64,000 bases of DNA from Planctomycetia bacterium (lineage in GTDB: Bacteria; Planctomycetota; Planctomycetia; Pirellulales; JACPPG01): assembly GCA_016191115.1 (NCBI GenBank), contig JACPPG010000044.1, forward strand, positions 124,001 through 188,000. The letters are read 5' to 3'. The notes beneath the pieces were generated by a model. It made no database searches and was not told the origin of the DNA. It saw only the letters and a list, made by a program, of their open reading frames with translations. Both the position numbers and the translations under genes were made by a program. Position 1 is the first letter of the stretch. Each line of letters starts with the position of its first letter. Below are positions 34,741 to 43,842 of the stretch, piece after piece.

Positions 34741-36051
34741 TCATGCGGTAGCCGCCGTGCGGCGCACGTCCCGCGGCGCGAAGAACAAGGCCGCGATCAG
34801 CAGCAATGTTCCCATCGACAGGTAGATGAACGCGGTCGCCGCCATGGCTTGTCCGAGCGTGAAGTGCCCCTTGTCGACGGCCCAGCCGATGACCGGGGGC
34901 CCGGCCGCCGCGCCGCCCCAGCCGACGAAATTCGCCAGGCCCACGACCGTGCTGCGCCGGGCGGCGGGTATGACGTCGTACATCGCGGCCCAGATGTTGG
35001 AATCGTACACGCCTTTGAACAGTCCGAACAGCAGCATGGCTAGCATCAACACGCCCTCATCGCGCGTGGTTCCACAGACGAAGATCATGCCGGTGCCCAG
35101 GAGCAGTCCCAGGGCCTGCGTCGCGATGCGGCCCCCAAAGGCTCGCATCCGCCATTGATCGGCCAGCACGCCCCCCGAGAGGGCTCCGAGCATGCTGCCC
35201 GCCTGGATGAACGCCGTTCCGCTTAGGCCGCCTTTGGCAATCGACATGCCGAAGCTTTCGTGGAGATACGTCGGCATCCAAGTGATGATGACCCAGGCGA
35301 CGAAGTTCACACACGGGAAGACAATCAACAAGAGAAGGGCGGTGGGCGTCAGTGCCAGGTGACGCAAAAAGGCCAAAAAGCCCATCGCTTCGGGTTGGTG
35401 CGCGTCGGGTTGAGCGGCGGACCGTTCCAGGATTTCGGCTTCGTTGCGGTGTGGCTCTCGGATGAACGTGCCCAGCACGAGCCCGAGAAGGATGCCGGCA
35501 GTGCCGAGGAAAACGAACGGAGTCCACCAGCCGAAGTTCTGTCCCATCCAGCCGGCCAGGCCACCGCCGAGGATGGTGCCGGCATAGACGCTCGTCTGGT
35601 GCAGGGACATGGCGCGGCTCCGCGTGGCGCGGCCATGGTAATCGCTGATGAGCGACATCGAGGCCGGGAAGTAGAACGTCTCACCCAGCCCTTCCGAGGC
35701 CCGCACCGCGACGAACTGCCAGAACTTCGAGCACAGCGCCGTGAACCCGGTGATGGCGCTCCACACGTACAGCCCGGCGAGGATGACGATCTTCCGTGAG
35801 GCGCGATCGCCCACGGGACCGGCGATGGGGGCCGAGAGGGCGTAGACCACCATGAACGCCGAGGTGATCCAGCCCTGTTCGTATTTGCTGAAATGGAACT
35901 CTTCCTGCAGCAGCGGCAACGCGGCTGAGATCGCCTGCCGGTCGGCGTAGTTGAACAGGCAGATGAACCACAGCATCCCGACGACCGCCCACTTGTACCC
36001 GCCCGAGACGGTCGTGGCCGCGGGGGCGGTTTCAAGCGGCGCGTGCGTCAC
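34741..36051 (-). CDS. MFS transporter
   Basis: 436 residues with about twelve hydrophobic membrane segments, so an inner-membrane permease. The early loop has LFNYADRQAISAALPLLQEEF, a pattern of anion/cation symporters (ACS, including hexuronate-type carriers). The following loop GPVGDRASRKIVILAG is the conserved cytoplasmic MFS motif between segments 2 and 3. GLGETFYFPASMSLISDYHG and RSRAMSLHQTSVYAGTILGG lie in segments 4 and 5. The central cytoplasmic loop is charged (EPHRNEAEILERSAAQPDAHQPEA). The substrate cannot be assigned: sugars, uronates or other organic anions are possible. The gene is alone on the minus strand; the start ATG at 36051 leads into a short polar N-terminus. Confidence 0.88.
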   Translation of the reverse strand: MTHAPLETAPAATTVSGGYKWAVVGMLWFICLFNYADRQAISAALPLLQEEFHFSKYEQGWITSAFMVVYALSAPIAGPVGDRASRKIVILAGLYVWSAITGFTALCSKFWQFVAVRASEGLGETFYFPASMSLISDYHGRATRSRAMSLHQTSVYAGTILGGGLAGWMGQNFGWWTPFVFLGTAGILLGLVLGTFIREPHRNEAEILERSAAQPDAHQPEAMGFLAFLRHLALTPTALLLLIVFPCVNFVAWVIITWMPTYLHESFGMSIAKGGLSGTAFIQAGSMLGALSGGVLADQWRMRAFGGRIATQALGLLLGTGMIFVCGTTRDEGVLMLAMLLFGLFKGVYDSNIWAAMYDVIPAARRSTVVGLANFVGWGGAAAGPPVIGWAVDKGHFTLGQAMAATAFIYLSMGTLLLIAALFFAPRDVRRTAATA

Positions 36052-36149
36052 GGGCGTCTTCTCGTGCGAGGCTGGGCGTTTTGGATGGTCAGGCGAGGGA
36101 ACTTACGGAGAAACGGAAGCCCCATCGTAAGACACGGGCGGGGGAAAAG

Positions 36150-37571
36150 CTATTGCCGCTTCGAGGGCGCCCGCGAGGGGCCAGGGCGCCCGGGCTTTGG
36201 CAGTTGTTGTCGCGTCTTGCCCCCACGCGCGATGAGCAGCCGGCGGGCCTCGACGTACTTCGGCGTGGCCGCGGCATAGTCGAGCGCTGTCCAACCGCTA
36301 TAATCCTTGGCATTCACGTTCGCGCCTGCGTCGAGCAAGCGACGAATCACATCCGCGTGGCCATAAAGGGCCGCCCAAATCAAGGACGTGCGCTCGTTCT
36401 GGTCGCGGGCGCCGACCTCGGCGCCCCGCTCGAGTAGGAGCTGCACTATCTCCCCGTGGCCCTTCGTCGCGGCATACTGCAATGGCGTGCCGCGCAATTC
36501 CTTTCCATGGGCATCCACCCACATGCCGTCGTCGAGCAGCTCGCGGACGCGCGCCGTGTCGCCTGCCATGGCCGCCTGCTGAAGTGGCGACAGGTCGGCT
36601 AGTGTGGACCGATTTACCGCGACCGCCTGGACCGGCACCGGCCTTGCACGGACTGGCGGACCTGAAAGAGTCTGGGGCGCCACTCGCACGTCGCCCAACT
36701 CGATCCTGTCGCGCTCGATCCTGAGGGTGAACCGCCCGTCGGGAAAGCGATCGCTCCCTAGCCATCCGGCCCGCTCGTGCCACATGACGAACTCCCATTT
36801 GCCTTGCGGCAAAGTCGGGATTTCGAACCGGCCGTCTTCGTCCGTGACGGCGAAGTAGGGATGCCCGATTGGCAGCAGATAAGCCCTCATCCACGGTTGA
36901 AGTTGGCTGGTGAGCGGCACCGGAATCGACTGTTGCCTCGCATCGCCGTAGACATACTGGCCGCGCTCGTGCGCTTGGATGAGCGGGTTCACGCCCGGAG
37001 CGCCGAGCGGTTCCCACTTGAAGGTCGTTGCCTCGTCCATCTCGTTGACCCACTCCACGCGCCGGACGCTCCAGAATGCCCGCGCATGCGGCTCGAAGCG
37101 GCCGGGAAGGGCCAGGATCCGAACGGGCGGCAGAAGCTTGGGCGGAGTGACCGGCGGCAGCCAGCGGCTGCGCAGCCAGACAAAGACGTTGGCGATGCCG
37201 CCGTCGGCGGCGACGACGAGCGACTCATCTTTGAGCCCCAGCTCGGCCACGCCCCGCGCCGCGGGCCACTTGACCTCGCGCAAGCCTCCGCGCCCGTCAT
37301 GCACTTGCCGGGTTAGCGACGTGATCAGCGGCGGCCGCTCGGGCGGCGGGCCATCGTAGAGAACGCGGCCCACCAGGCTGGCGGAGCGAGCGGTCTGTTC
37401 GCCCACAGCGCGAGGGGCGGCTTCCGGCGTGCGGCGCGACCGCTCTGCTTCACTCGCAGCCGAGGACTCCGACGGCGCGGCCGTGGGCTTCTGGCCGAAA
37501 GCATGAAGTCCGATCGAACCAACGATCACTACAGCGGCGCTCGTCCATCTCGTCAACCAGACACGAGGCAT
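36150..37571 (-). CDS. Secreted ankyrin-repeat protein with a carboxypeptidase-regulatory-like domain
   Basis: 473 residues. A signal peptide (residues 1-26, SAAVVIVGSIGLHAFG) leads to a Ser/Ala-rich linker. Residues about 70-290 are beta-rich; DEDGRFEIPTLPQGKWEFVMWHE (about 250) fits a carboxypeptidase-regulatory-like Ig fold. The C-terminal third has at least three ankyrin repeats: SPLQQAAMAGDTARVRELLDDG, TPLQYAATKGHGEIVQLLLERG and TSLIWAALYGHADVIRRLLDAGANVNAKDYSGW. Such a combination suggests a binding role in the periplasm. The final part is basic and Pro-rich (QQLPKPGRPGPSRAPSKRQ). No catalytic site is apparent. A simple CCCCAA repeat and a GCCGGGATAAACCCGGC hairpin lie upstream. Confidence 0.85.
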   Translation of the reverse strand: MPRVWLTRWTSAAVVIVGSIGLHAFGQKPTAAPSESSAASEAERSRRTPEAAPRAVGEQTARSASLVGRVLYDGPPPERPPLITSLTRQVHDGRGGLREVKWPAARGVAELGLKDESLVVAADGGIANVFVWLRSRWLPPVTPPKLLPPVRILALPGRFEPHARAFWSVRRVEWVNEMDEATTFKWEPLGAPGVNPLIQAHERGQYVYGDARQQSIPVPLTSQLQPWMRAYLLPIGHPYFAVTDEDGRFEIPTLPQGKWEFVMWHERAGWLGSDRFPDGRFTLRIERDRIELGDVRVAPQTLSGPPVRARPVPVQAVAVNRSTLADLSPLQQAAMAGDTARVRELLDDGMWVDAHGKELRGTPLQYAATKGHGEIVQLLLERGAEVGARDQNERTSLIWAALYGHADVIRRLLDAGANVNAKDYSGWTALDYAAATPKYVEARRLLIARGGKTRQQLPKPGRPGPSRAPSKRQ

Positions 37572-37686
37572 TCGAGGGGCCCCCGATCAAGCGCTATGCC
37601 CGGGCACACCCCATCGTAAGGCACCGCTGGGGGAAAAGCTACGACGCGCTCGCGGCCGGAAAACATTGACGCGGTCCCGCGCAAGG

Positions 37687-37714
37687 ACCGCCGGGATAAA
37701 CCCGGCGGCTCACA
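37687..37714. repeat. GACCGCCGGGATAAACCCGGCGGCTC hairpin
   Basis: Short hairpin with loop ATAAA; relatives at 39641, 59632, 63500 and 63570. It is followed by TTTCAGATTTCAGAT and a CCCCCAA simple repeat (to 37782), a mixture that recurs at 39433-39478. The gap 37572-37779 holds nothing else. Confidence 0.7.
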
Positions 37715-37779
37715 CGGTGGATCTCAAATTTCAGATTTCAGATGTCTTTCCCTAACCCCCAACCCCCAATCCCCAACCC

Positions 37780-39432
37780 CTACTCAATCAGCCGGTGGTA
37801 CCGGCCCATCCAGTACGGCAGAAGGATGAACGTGCCGTCGTCGCGCTCGCGGCCCTCGGAGCCGCCGTCGAATTCGTAGGGATCGCCGTTCCACTTCATC
37901 ACGCGGCGCTCCGAGATGGGCAGCACCGAGAGGCCGCGGGCCTGGCGGAACCGATTCGTGGCCACGCCGCCCAGGTCCTGGCGACCGCTATTCTTCACCG
38001 TCCACACGGTGGTGTCCTGCGGCACGTCGCGGAAGTATTCGACGCACTCGTCGCGGTCGTAGCTGGCCGGCTCGACGAGCGCCGCGTCCGGCCGCTTCGA
38101 CGGGTCGCTCCACGTGTTGGCTTGCAACGCCGCACCGTAGATGAAATTCAAAAACGGGCTGTGCTCCGGCCGCTCGATCCGCCACGACCGGCGAATGCTC
38201 GCCATGTACACCTTGCGCAGCGCCGGATCGCGCTCGTAGATCACCAGCGGATAGTAGGCCAGGAACGCCAGCTCGTCGTCGCTGTGGTTCACCGCTTCCG
38301 GCGGCCAGACGAGCTTCTGCTCGACCGTGTTGATCTCGTAGCTGTGCTTCTCGATCAGGTCCTTGGCCGCCTGGGCGTAGCGGGGATTGCCGACGATGTG
38401 CTCGGCGGCCTTCAGGTGCGAGAGGATTTCCAGCGAGTTCAGCCCACGGTCGCCGAGCCACTGGAGGTCGTGGTTCAGCTTCTCCGGCGCCCACACGCCC
38501 CAGGTGGTCGGCTTGCCCGGCGGCCCGACGTAGTACAGGCCGTGATCGAGGATGTGATCGGTGATGCGGGCGACGTACTGGGCGATTTCCTTTTTCTCGG
38601 CGTCGTCGGCCGCCAGGTCGTAGTAGACCGCGTAGGCGAAGTAGTGGCCGTCCAATTCGTCGCTCGACGTGTCCCCCTTCCACCACCACTTGTTATCAGC
38701 CGAACGGTGCCACTCGCCGCCGTGCTTGGGCGTCTGCTCGTCCTCGATCGGCACGATGCTGCGGGCAACGAAGCCGGGGATGCCGCTGACCCGCTCGAGG
38801 AACATGAGCGCGTCGAGCGACCGGCGGGCGTTCTTCTTGGCCGCGGGGTCGTGCGTGGTGCCGTAACGGAACGCCTCGGCCGCGACGTACATGCTGGTCC
38901 AGAGGCCGTCATTGTCGCTCGAGCCCTGGACGTGCCCGGCGGCGAGGTTGCCCGGCTCCTTCATGTTGATTTCGCCGACCAGGCCGAAGCGGACGTGGTG
39001 CTTCTGCAGGGTATCGTCGATCGCGGCCATTTTGCGGTCGAGCGTCATCGCCTCCTGCCGTACAGACGCGAAGCCGGCCGGCGTCTGGACGATGCAGGCC
39101 CCCTTTTCGGTGATCGCCAGGTTTTGCACGTCATCGCTGGGGAGCCACATCCGCGAATGGAACAGCCGCCACCGGCTCGCGCCGGGCGCCAGGTACATAA
39201 GGCCCCGCTTCGAGCCGGCCCACACGGCGCCGTCCTTGGTCCGCACGGCGACGGTGGCATCGTCATAGGGCATGACGGGGCTGCCTTTGGCCAGCGCCGC
39301 CAGGTCGGTGGCCGAAAGTCGCTCGCCGGCCGAAGCGGGAAGGACCTTCACATCGGCCAGGCCGGAGACCCAGGCCTGGTACTTTTCGTCGCCGACGGCC
39401 AGAAGTGCCAGAGTGCAGAGCAATGCGTGCAT
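37780..39432 (-). CDS. Secreted protein of unknown function, planctomycete type
   Basis: 550 residues from ATG 39432 (MHALLCTLALLAVGDEKY), where the short hydrophobic signal peptide supports this start; a far longer frame runs into the oppositely oriented aldo/keto reductase gene and is rejected. Residues about 60-125 (TKDGAVWAGSKRGLMYLAPG..NLAITEKGACIVQTPAG) resemble propeller-type repeats. The middle and C-terminal parts (SSDNDGLWTSMYVAAEAFRYG, GHYFAYAVYYDLAADDAEKKE, YGAALQANTWSDPS) are alpha-helical and look like an alpha/alpha toroid of carbohydrate-active or glycosyl-hydrolase-like proteins. No catalytic residues can be assigned. It ends WMGRYHRLIE. Exported; function unknown. Confidence 0.82.
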   Translation of the reverse strand: MHALLCTLALLAVGDEKYQAWVSGLADVKVLPASAGERLSATDLAALAKGSPVMPYDDATVAVRTKDGAVWAGSKRGLMYLAPGASRWRLFHSRMWLPSDDVQNLAITEKGACIVQTPAGFASVRQEAMTLDRKMAAIDDTLQKHHVRFGLVGEINMKEPGNLAAGHVQGSSDNDGLWTSMYVAAEAFRYGTTHDPAAKKNARRSLDALMFLERVSGIPGFVARSIVPIEDEQTPKHGGEWHRSADNKWWWKGDTSSDELDGHYFAYAVYYDLAADDAEKKEIAQYVARITDHILDHGLYYVGPPGKPTTWGVWAPEKLNHDLQWLGDRGLNSLEILSHLKAAEHIVGNPRYAQAAKDLIEKHSYEINTVEQKLVWPPEAVNHSDDELAFLAYYPLVIYERDPALRKVYMASIRRSWRIERPEHSPFLNFIYGAALQANTWSDPSKRPDAALVEPASYDRDECVEYFRDVPQDTTVWTVKNSGRQDLGGVATNRFRQARGLSVLPISERRVMKWNGDPYEFDGGSEGRERDDGTFILLPYWMGRYHRLIE

Positions 39433-39717
39433 GGGGAGTAGGGGCTGGGGGTTAGGGATTGGGGGTTGGGGGCGGGAGGACGGCAGGAGGGCGATTCCAT
39501 AAGTAGCCCGGCGCGCGCCGCGCCGCAAGCCACCGGCGCGAAAAGATTGGCTTTCTCGGAGGCCAAGTCTTATCATCAACGAGCGGTTTGCTCGCCGGCC
39601 GCCACGCATTTCCGCGGATCGGGCGGCGACGAGCGAGCCGCCGGGTTTATCCCGGCGGTCCGCTTTGCGGTCCCTTCTTGCAGATTCACTCACCGGCTTT
39701 CTCCGGAGGTCTCGACC

Positions 39718-40776
39718 ATGCGCGACGAACCGAACGGCCTTGAGCGGCGCGAATTCCTCAAGACGGGGCTTTTGGCGGCGGCCAGCACGGCCGTGTTGGG
39801 CGAGCGGATCGCCACGGCGGCGGCGCCCGCGGACAAGAAAATCGCACCGAGCGCCGCCGGCATTCCGGTGCGCCCCTTCGGCAAGACCGGCCACAACCTG
39901 CCGATCCTGGGCATGGGGGGCTCGGCCATGGTGCAGATGTTCATCCGCGCCTACGGCACCGATCTCTTGTCGATGGACGATCGCGTCGCCATGGTCCGCC
40001 ACGCCTACGATGGCGGCATCCGCTACTTCGACACAGCCCGCGTCTACGGCGAGAGCGAGTCGATCGTGGGGCGCGGGCTCAAGGGAGTCCGCGACAACGT
40101 CTACGTGGCCACCAAGTGCCATATGACCGAGCCGGGCCAGGTCCGCCAATCGGTCGAGACCTCGCTCAAGCAGCTCGACATGGACTACGTCGACTGCGTG
40201 CAGGTGCACAGCCCGGCGATCGAACGCGTCGGCTTCGAGGGGGCGATGAAGCTGCACGCCGAGCTGGTGAAGCTGCGCGACGAAAAGATGCTGCGGTTCA
40301 TCGGCCTGACGACGCACGTCGCCTTCGAGACCGTCTTGCAGATGATCGAGACCGGCGGCTTCGACCAGGTGCTGTTGGCGTACGGCTATTTCCGCAAGGG
40401 CATGGACACGATGCTCTCCAATCAAAAGGTCGAGTATCGCGACATGTGCCTGGTGAAGGCGGCCGAGCGCAATATGGGCATCGTGGCGATGAAGGTGATG
40501 GGGGCGAACATCTTCAGCCACAACGCCAAGAACATCGTGGCCGACGCCGAGCCGGCGATGCTCGAGCGGCTGCCGGCGGCCGCCATCCGCTGGGTGCTGC
40601 AAGACGACCGCGTGTCGATGCTCAATATCGGCGCGTCGATGCCCGCCGACATCGACAAAAACGTGAAGACGCTCACCGGCAACCTGACGTTCACGAACGA
40701 AGACCGGCGGCTCTTGGCCGATTTCTGCACGAAGGCCTACGAGGCCGAGCCGGTGAAGGCGATGAAGATTACGTGA
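39718..40776 (+). CDS. Tat-exported aldo/keto reductase
   Basis: 352 residues from ATG 39718 (MRDEPNGLERREFLKTGLLAAAS), with a CGGAGG ribosome site nine bases upstream. RREFLK followed by a hydrophobic stretch is a twin-arginine signal, so the enzyme is exported folded. The NADPH-dependent aldo/keto reductase barrel shows YFDTARVYGESE (catalytic Asp and Tyr, about residue 103), ATKCH (Lys) and VQVHSP (His). FIGLTTHVAFETVLQ and LRMLNIGAS-like strands follow. Periplasmic oxidoreductases of this type in Planctomycetes often act on sugars or their derivatives, but the substrate is not visible here. It is a single gene, head to head with the secreted protein at 37780-39432. Confidence 0.92.
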   Translation: MRDEPNGLERREFLKTGLLAAASTAVLGERIATAAAPADKKIAPSAAGIPVRPFGKTGHNLPILGMGGSAMVQMFIRAYGTDLLSMDDRVAMVRHAYDGGIRYFDTARVYGESESIVGRGLKGVRDNVYVATKCHMTEPGQVRQSVETSLKQLDMDYVDCVQVHSPAIERVGFEGAMKLHAELVKLRDEKMLRFIGLTTHVAFETVLQMIETGGFDQVLLAYGYFRKGMDTMLSNQKVEYRDMCLVKAAERNMGIVAMKVMGANIFSHNAKNIVADAEPAMLERLPAAAIRWVLQDDRVSMLNIGASMPADIDKNVKTLTGNLTFTNEDRRLLADFCTKAYEAEPVKAMKIT

Positions 40777-40869
40777 GGCCGTTCGCTTGCAGATGGACCA
40801 TGACGTTCAGACGCACTTTGGCCGCACGTGCGCGGGGCCAGAATGGCACGGATCGTTTTTGGCACTATA

Positions 40870-41187
40870 ACCCGGCTTAAGCCGACGACACACCACGGAC
40901 AATTTCATTGTCCGGAGTGCGGTGTCTCGTCAACGTACGCCGAAGTTCGCGTGAAGAAGTAGTTCCACGTGTTCTTTGTTCCCCTTTTTCCGCTCGCCGA
41001 CGACCCCGGCGGATTCCAATGCTGCAATTGCAGGAGCACCTTTGACGAAGACACGCTTTTGCACGGGGTGGATCGACCGATTGCAACATGGAACTGCCCA
41101 AGCTGCGGCCGAAGGTGGCCTCAGACGAACATTCGTTGTCCAATGTGCAAGGTGCGACTCGACGGTTCATCCACTGATGCCCGTTGA
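40870..41187 (+). pseudogene. Zinc-ribbon protein interrupted by an in-frame TAG
   Basis: One frame reads FHCPECGVSSTYAEVRVKK (40903-40959), then TAG (40960-40962), then FHVFFVPLFPLADDPGGF, QCCNCRST, WNCPSCGRRW and IRCPMCKV to a stop at 41187. CPxCG followed by a basic segment, FHVFFVPLFPL and a second CxxC is the layout of small zinc-ribbon proteins, so both halves belong to one gene. No ATG, GTG or TTG precedes the first half after the stop at 40867. A shorter protein of 72 residues from GTG 40969 could still be made but would lack the first zinc knuckle. CACGGACAATT-type direct repeats flank the gene (about 40892 and 41201). I regard it as decayed or specially decoded. Confidence 0.55.
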
Positions 41188-41259
41188 CCCACGGGCCACG
41201 CCGCGGACAATTGGTTGTCGTTAAGGGGTTAGCGACTCCATTGGTATTGAGGGCTGACC

Positions 41260-42000
41260 GTGGCCAAGTTTGCCGTCATCTTGCCGGCCGCTGGAAAAAG
41301 CAGCCGCTTCAGCGACCAGCACTACAAGAAGCCCTTTGCGCCGATGGCGGATCGGGCCGTGTGGCTGCACTCGGCCGAGCGGTTCCTGCACCGCAACGAC
41401 GTGGTGCAGGTGATCGTGGTGATCTCGCCCGAGGATCGCGAGTATTTCGACTTCAAGTTCTCGTCGAACGTCGCCATCCTGGGGATTGACGTCGTGCTGG
41501 GCGGGAAGGAACGGGCCGACTCGGTCGAGAACGCCTTGGCCAAGCTCAAGCCGGAGGCCGAATACATCGCCGTACACGACGCGGCCCGCCCGTGCCTGGC
41601 CGACGAGTGGATCACCAAGGTGTTCGAGGCGGCCGAAAAGAGCGGAGCGGCGATCCTGGCCCTGCCGGTGAGCGGCACCTTGAAGCGCGTGAAGGACGGC
41701 TCGAAGATCGAGGAGACGGTGTCGCGCGAGGGGCTGTGGGAGGCCCAGACCCCGCAGGTCTTCCGTCGGGCGATCCTGCTCGAAGCCTACGGCCGCCGGG
41801 CCGGATTCAACGCCACCGACGACGCGCAGCTCGTCGAGCGGCTGGGCAAGCCGGTCACGGTCGTCCGCGGCTCGCCGATCAACATCAAGATCGGCACCAA
41901 GGAAGACCTCCGCCTGGCCGAGCACGCGCTAAAGGCCCTGCCGAAGCCGAAATTCCAGGGTCCCGCCCACCCGTTCGCCGGCGACGACATGTGGCGGTGA
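41260..42000 (+). CDS. ispD: 2-C-methyl-D-erythritol 4-phosphate cytidylyltransferase
   Basis: Third enzyme of the non-mevalonate isoprenoid pathway; joins CTP to methylerythritol phosphate. 246 residues from GTG 41260, with GAGGG six bases upstream. The nucleotide-binding start is VILPAAGKSSRFSD (Arg of the GxGxR-like turn present, the second Gly replaced by Ser). LGGKERADSVENAL (about residue 80), VHDAARPCL (about 106) and EAQTPQVFRRAILLEAY (about 161) are family signatures, and NIKIGTKEDLRLAEHAL closes the domain. A Pro-rich tail follows. tyrS lies 212 bp downstream on the same strand, across a repeat-containing gap, so joint transcription is possible but unproven. Confidence 0.95.
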   Translation: MAKFAVILPAAGKSSRFSDQHYKKPFAPMADRAVWLHSAERFLHRNDVVQVIVVISPEDREYFDFKFSSNVAILGIDVVLGGKERADSVENALAKLKPEAEYIAVHDAARPCLADEWITKVFEAAEKSGAAILALPVSGTLKRVKDGSKIEETVSREGLWEAQTPQVFRRAILLEAYGRRAGFNATDDAQLVERLGKPVTVVRGSPINIKIGTKEDLRLAEHALKALPKPKFQGPAHPFAGDDMWR

Positions 42001-42212
42001 GGGGGAGCCGGCAGCGGGCGGCAGGCAGCCGGCAGCAGAAGCATCAGGTCACGCGGCAGCCAAGCCCAGGGGTGGCAGCCCCTGGGAGTTCTTCGCGCGC
42101 TCCCGGTACGCCGGATTTCCCCTACCGCGGGCGGCCTGGCGCCGTGTACGATTCCGTCGCTGCCGTTGGCGCCCTCCGCCCATCGGCGACAGCCCTGTGA
42201 GGCAACGAAAGC

Positions 42213-43496
42213 GTGCAAGACATCATCGCCGAACTCGCGTGGCGCGGCCTCATTCATCAAACGACCGACGAGCAGCAACTGCGTCGCCGGCTGACCGAAG
42301 GCCCGCGCGTGCTGTACGCCGGCTTCGACCCCACGGCCGACAGCCTGCACGTCGGCCACTTGATGCCGCTACTGATGCTGCGGCGGTTTCAGCGGTTCGG
42401 GCATCGGCCGATCGTGCTCGTGGGGGGTGCGACCGGCATGATCGGCGATCCCAGCGGCAAGAGTGAGGAGCGCAACCTGCTGTCGGTCGAGACGCTAGCG
42501 CACAACGTCGAGTCGATGCAGGCGCAGATGCGGGCGTTCCTCGACTTCGGCTCCGGCGCCGGCCAGGCGGTGCTCGCCAACAACTACGACTGGATGCACC
42601 GCTTTGGCGTATTGGACTTCCTGCGCGATATCGGCAAGAACTTCCCCGTGAACGTCATGCTCGCCAAGGACTCGGTCCGCAGCCGGCTGGAGCGCACCGA
42701 CGCGGGCCTGAGCTTTACCGAGTTCAGTTACATGCTCCTGCAGGCGTATGACTTCGTCCATCTGCACAAAGAATTCGGCTGCGAGCTGCAGATCGGCGCG
42801 AGCGACCAGTGGGGCAACATCACCGCCGGGATCGATCTCGCGCGGCGGATGCACGGCGTGCAACTCTACGGCCTGACCTGTCCGCTCTTGACCAAGAGCG
42901 ACGGCAGCAAGATGGGGAAGACCGAGTCGGGGGCGTTGTGGCTAGCGCCGGAGCGAACCAGTCCCTACAAGTTCTATCAATACTGGATCAACGTCGAGGA
43001 TGCGGACGTGGTGAAGTGCCTGCGGTACTTCACCGATCTGGCGCGCGAGGAGATCGAAGCGCTCGACGCGGCCCGCGCCGCCGATCCGGGGCGGCGCGAA
43101 AGCCAGCGGCGGCTGGCCGAGGAGTTCACCCGATTGGTGCACGGCGAAGGGGGACTCGCCAAGGCGCGGCGGGCCAGCGACATTCTCTTCGGCGCCGAGA
43201 TCGCGGCCCTTTCCGACGCCGAGCTGGGCGAAATCTTCGCCGACGTCCCCAGCCACGAGATGGAGATGCAATCACTGACGGCGGGCTTGAACGTGGTCGA
43301 CGCGTTTGCCGCCGCCGGCCTGGCCAAGAGCAAAGGGGACGCGCGCCGCACGATCACGCAAGGCGGCGGGTACGTAAACAACCGCCGCGTCGCCGCCGCC
43401 GATACGACGCTCACCGCGAGCGACCTGGCCAGCGAATCGGTGATGGTCCTGCGGTCCGGCAAGAAGAACTATGCGCTACTGCGATTTCGCCGCTGA
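42213..43496 (+). CDS. tyrS: Tyrosyl-tRNA synthetase
   Basis: Charges tRNA-Tyr; class I enzyme, cytoplasmic dimer. 427 residues from GTG 42213 (QDIIAELAWRGLIHQ). The HIGH-like motif is SLHVGHLMPL (about residue 44). GGATGMIGDPSGKSEER (about 70) and LQIGASDQWGNITAGIDL (about 192) form the tyrosine pocket. The second signature is KMGKTESG, with G in place of the S in KMSKS. The C-terminal S4 RNA-binding domain is at about 360-427 (LAKSKGDARRTITQGGGYVNNRRV). The start is chosen because it keeps the conserved N-terminal helix. It is followed by 346 bp holding two palindromes. Confidence 0.96.
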   Translation: MQDIIAELAWRGLIHQTTDEQQLRRRLTEGPRVLYAGFDPTADSLHVGHLMPLLMLRRFQRFGHRPIVLVGGATGMIGDPSGKSEERNLLSVETLAHNVESMQAQMRAFLDFGSGAGQAVLANNYDWMHRFGVLDFLRDIGKNFPVNVMLAKDSVRSRLERTDAGLSFTEFSYMLLQAYDFVHLHKEFGCELQIGASDQWGNITAGIDLARRMHGVQLYGLTCPLLTKSDGSKMGKTESGALWLAPERTSPYKFYQYWINVEDADVVKCLRYFTDLAREEIEALDAARAADPGRRESQRRLAEEFTRLVHGEGGLAKARRASDILFGAEIAALSDAELGEIFADVPSHEMEMQSLTAGLNVVDAFAAAGLAKSKGDARRTITQGGGYVNNRRVAAADTTLTASDLASESVMVLRSGKKNYALLRFRR

Positions 43497-43546
43497 CAGC
43501 ACCGCCAGCGAGCCGAGAGCCCGCTGCGAGGGCCGCAAGGATAGCC

Positions 43547-43704
43547 ACACTAGCCCGAAGCGCCAGCGAGGGATCTTCGTGGCACGCGTCGGAACCCTCG
43601 CTGCCGCTTCGGGGCTAGTTTTTAGACGCGCGCTTGGGAGGGCGAGGCTCCTGCCGAGCCGTGGTTCAACGGCCCAGACGGCTCAGCGGGCGCTTCGCCC
43701 TCCC
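43547..43704. repeat. Two adjacent palindromes after tyrS
   Basis: 43547-43622 is a CTAGCCCGAAGCGCCAGCGAGGG hairpin (compare 7467-7535). 43636-43704 is a GGGAGGGCGAGGCTCCTGCCG hairpin (compare 12522 and 34648). They fill most of the 43497-43842 gap; no gene is seen in it. Confidence 0.8.
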
Positions 43705-43842
43705 CGGTGCGCGTCCGCCTGCGTTGACGCGGGGCGTGAAGTCGCATTGACGCATCCGCGCCGGCGAGCCTACTATCGCCGGCAATTTTTCCCCTCTTCG
43801 ACGTCCGCGCGGTGCACGGCAGCGCCTGCATCCCTCATTTGT

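Noticed and set aside
39433-40602. N-terminal extension of the 37780-39432 protein across the aldo/keto reductase
   Set aside because: The extension is antisense to a well-supported enzyme gene, while a signal peptide begins at 39432.
40960-40962. Pyrrolysine or other recoding at the TAG in the zinc-ribbon gene
   Set aside because: No pyl genes or recoding element are visible; a decayed gene is simpler.
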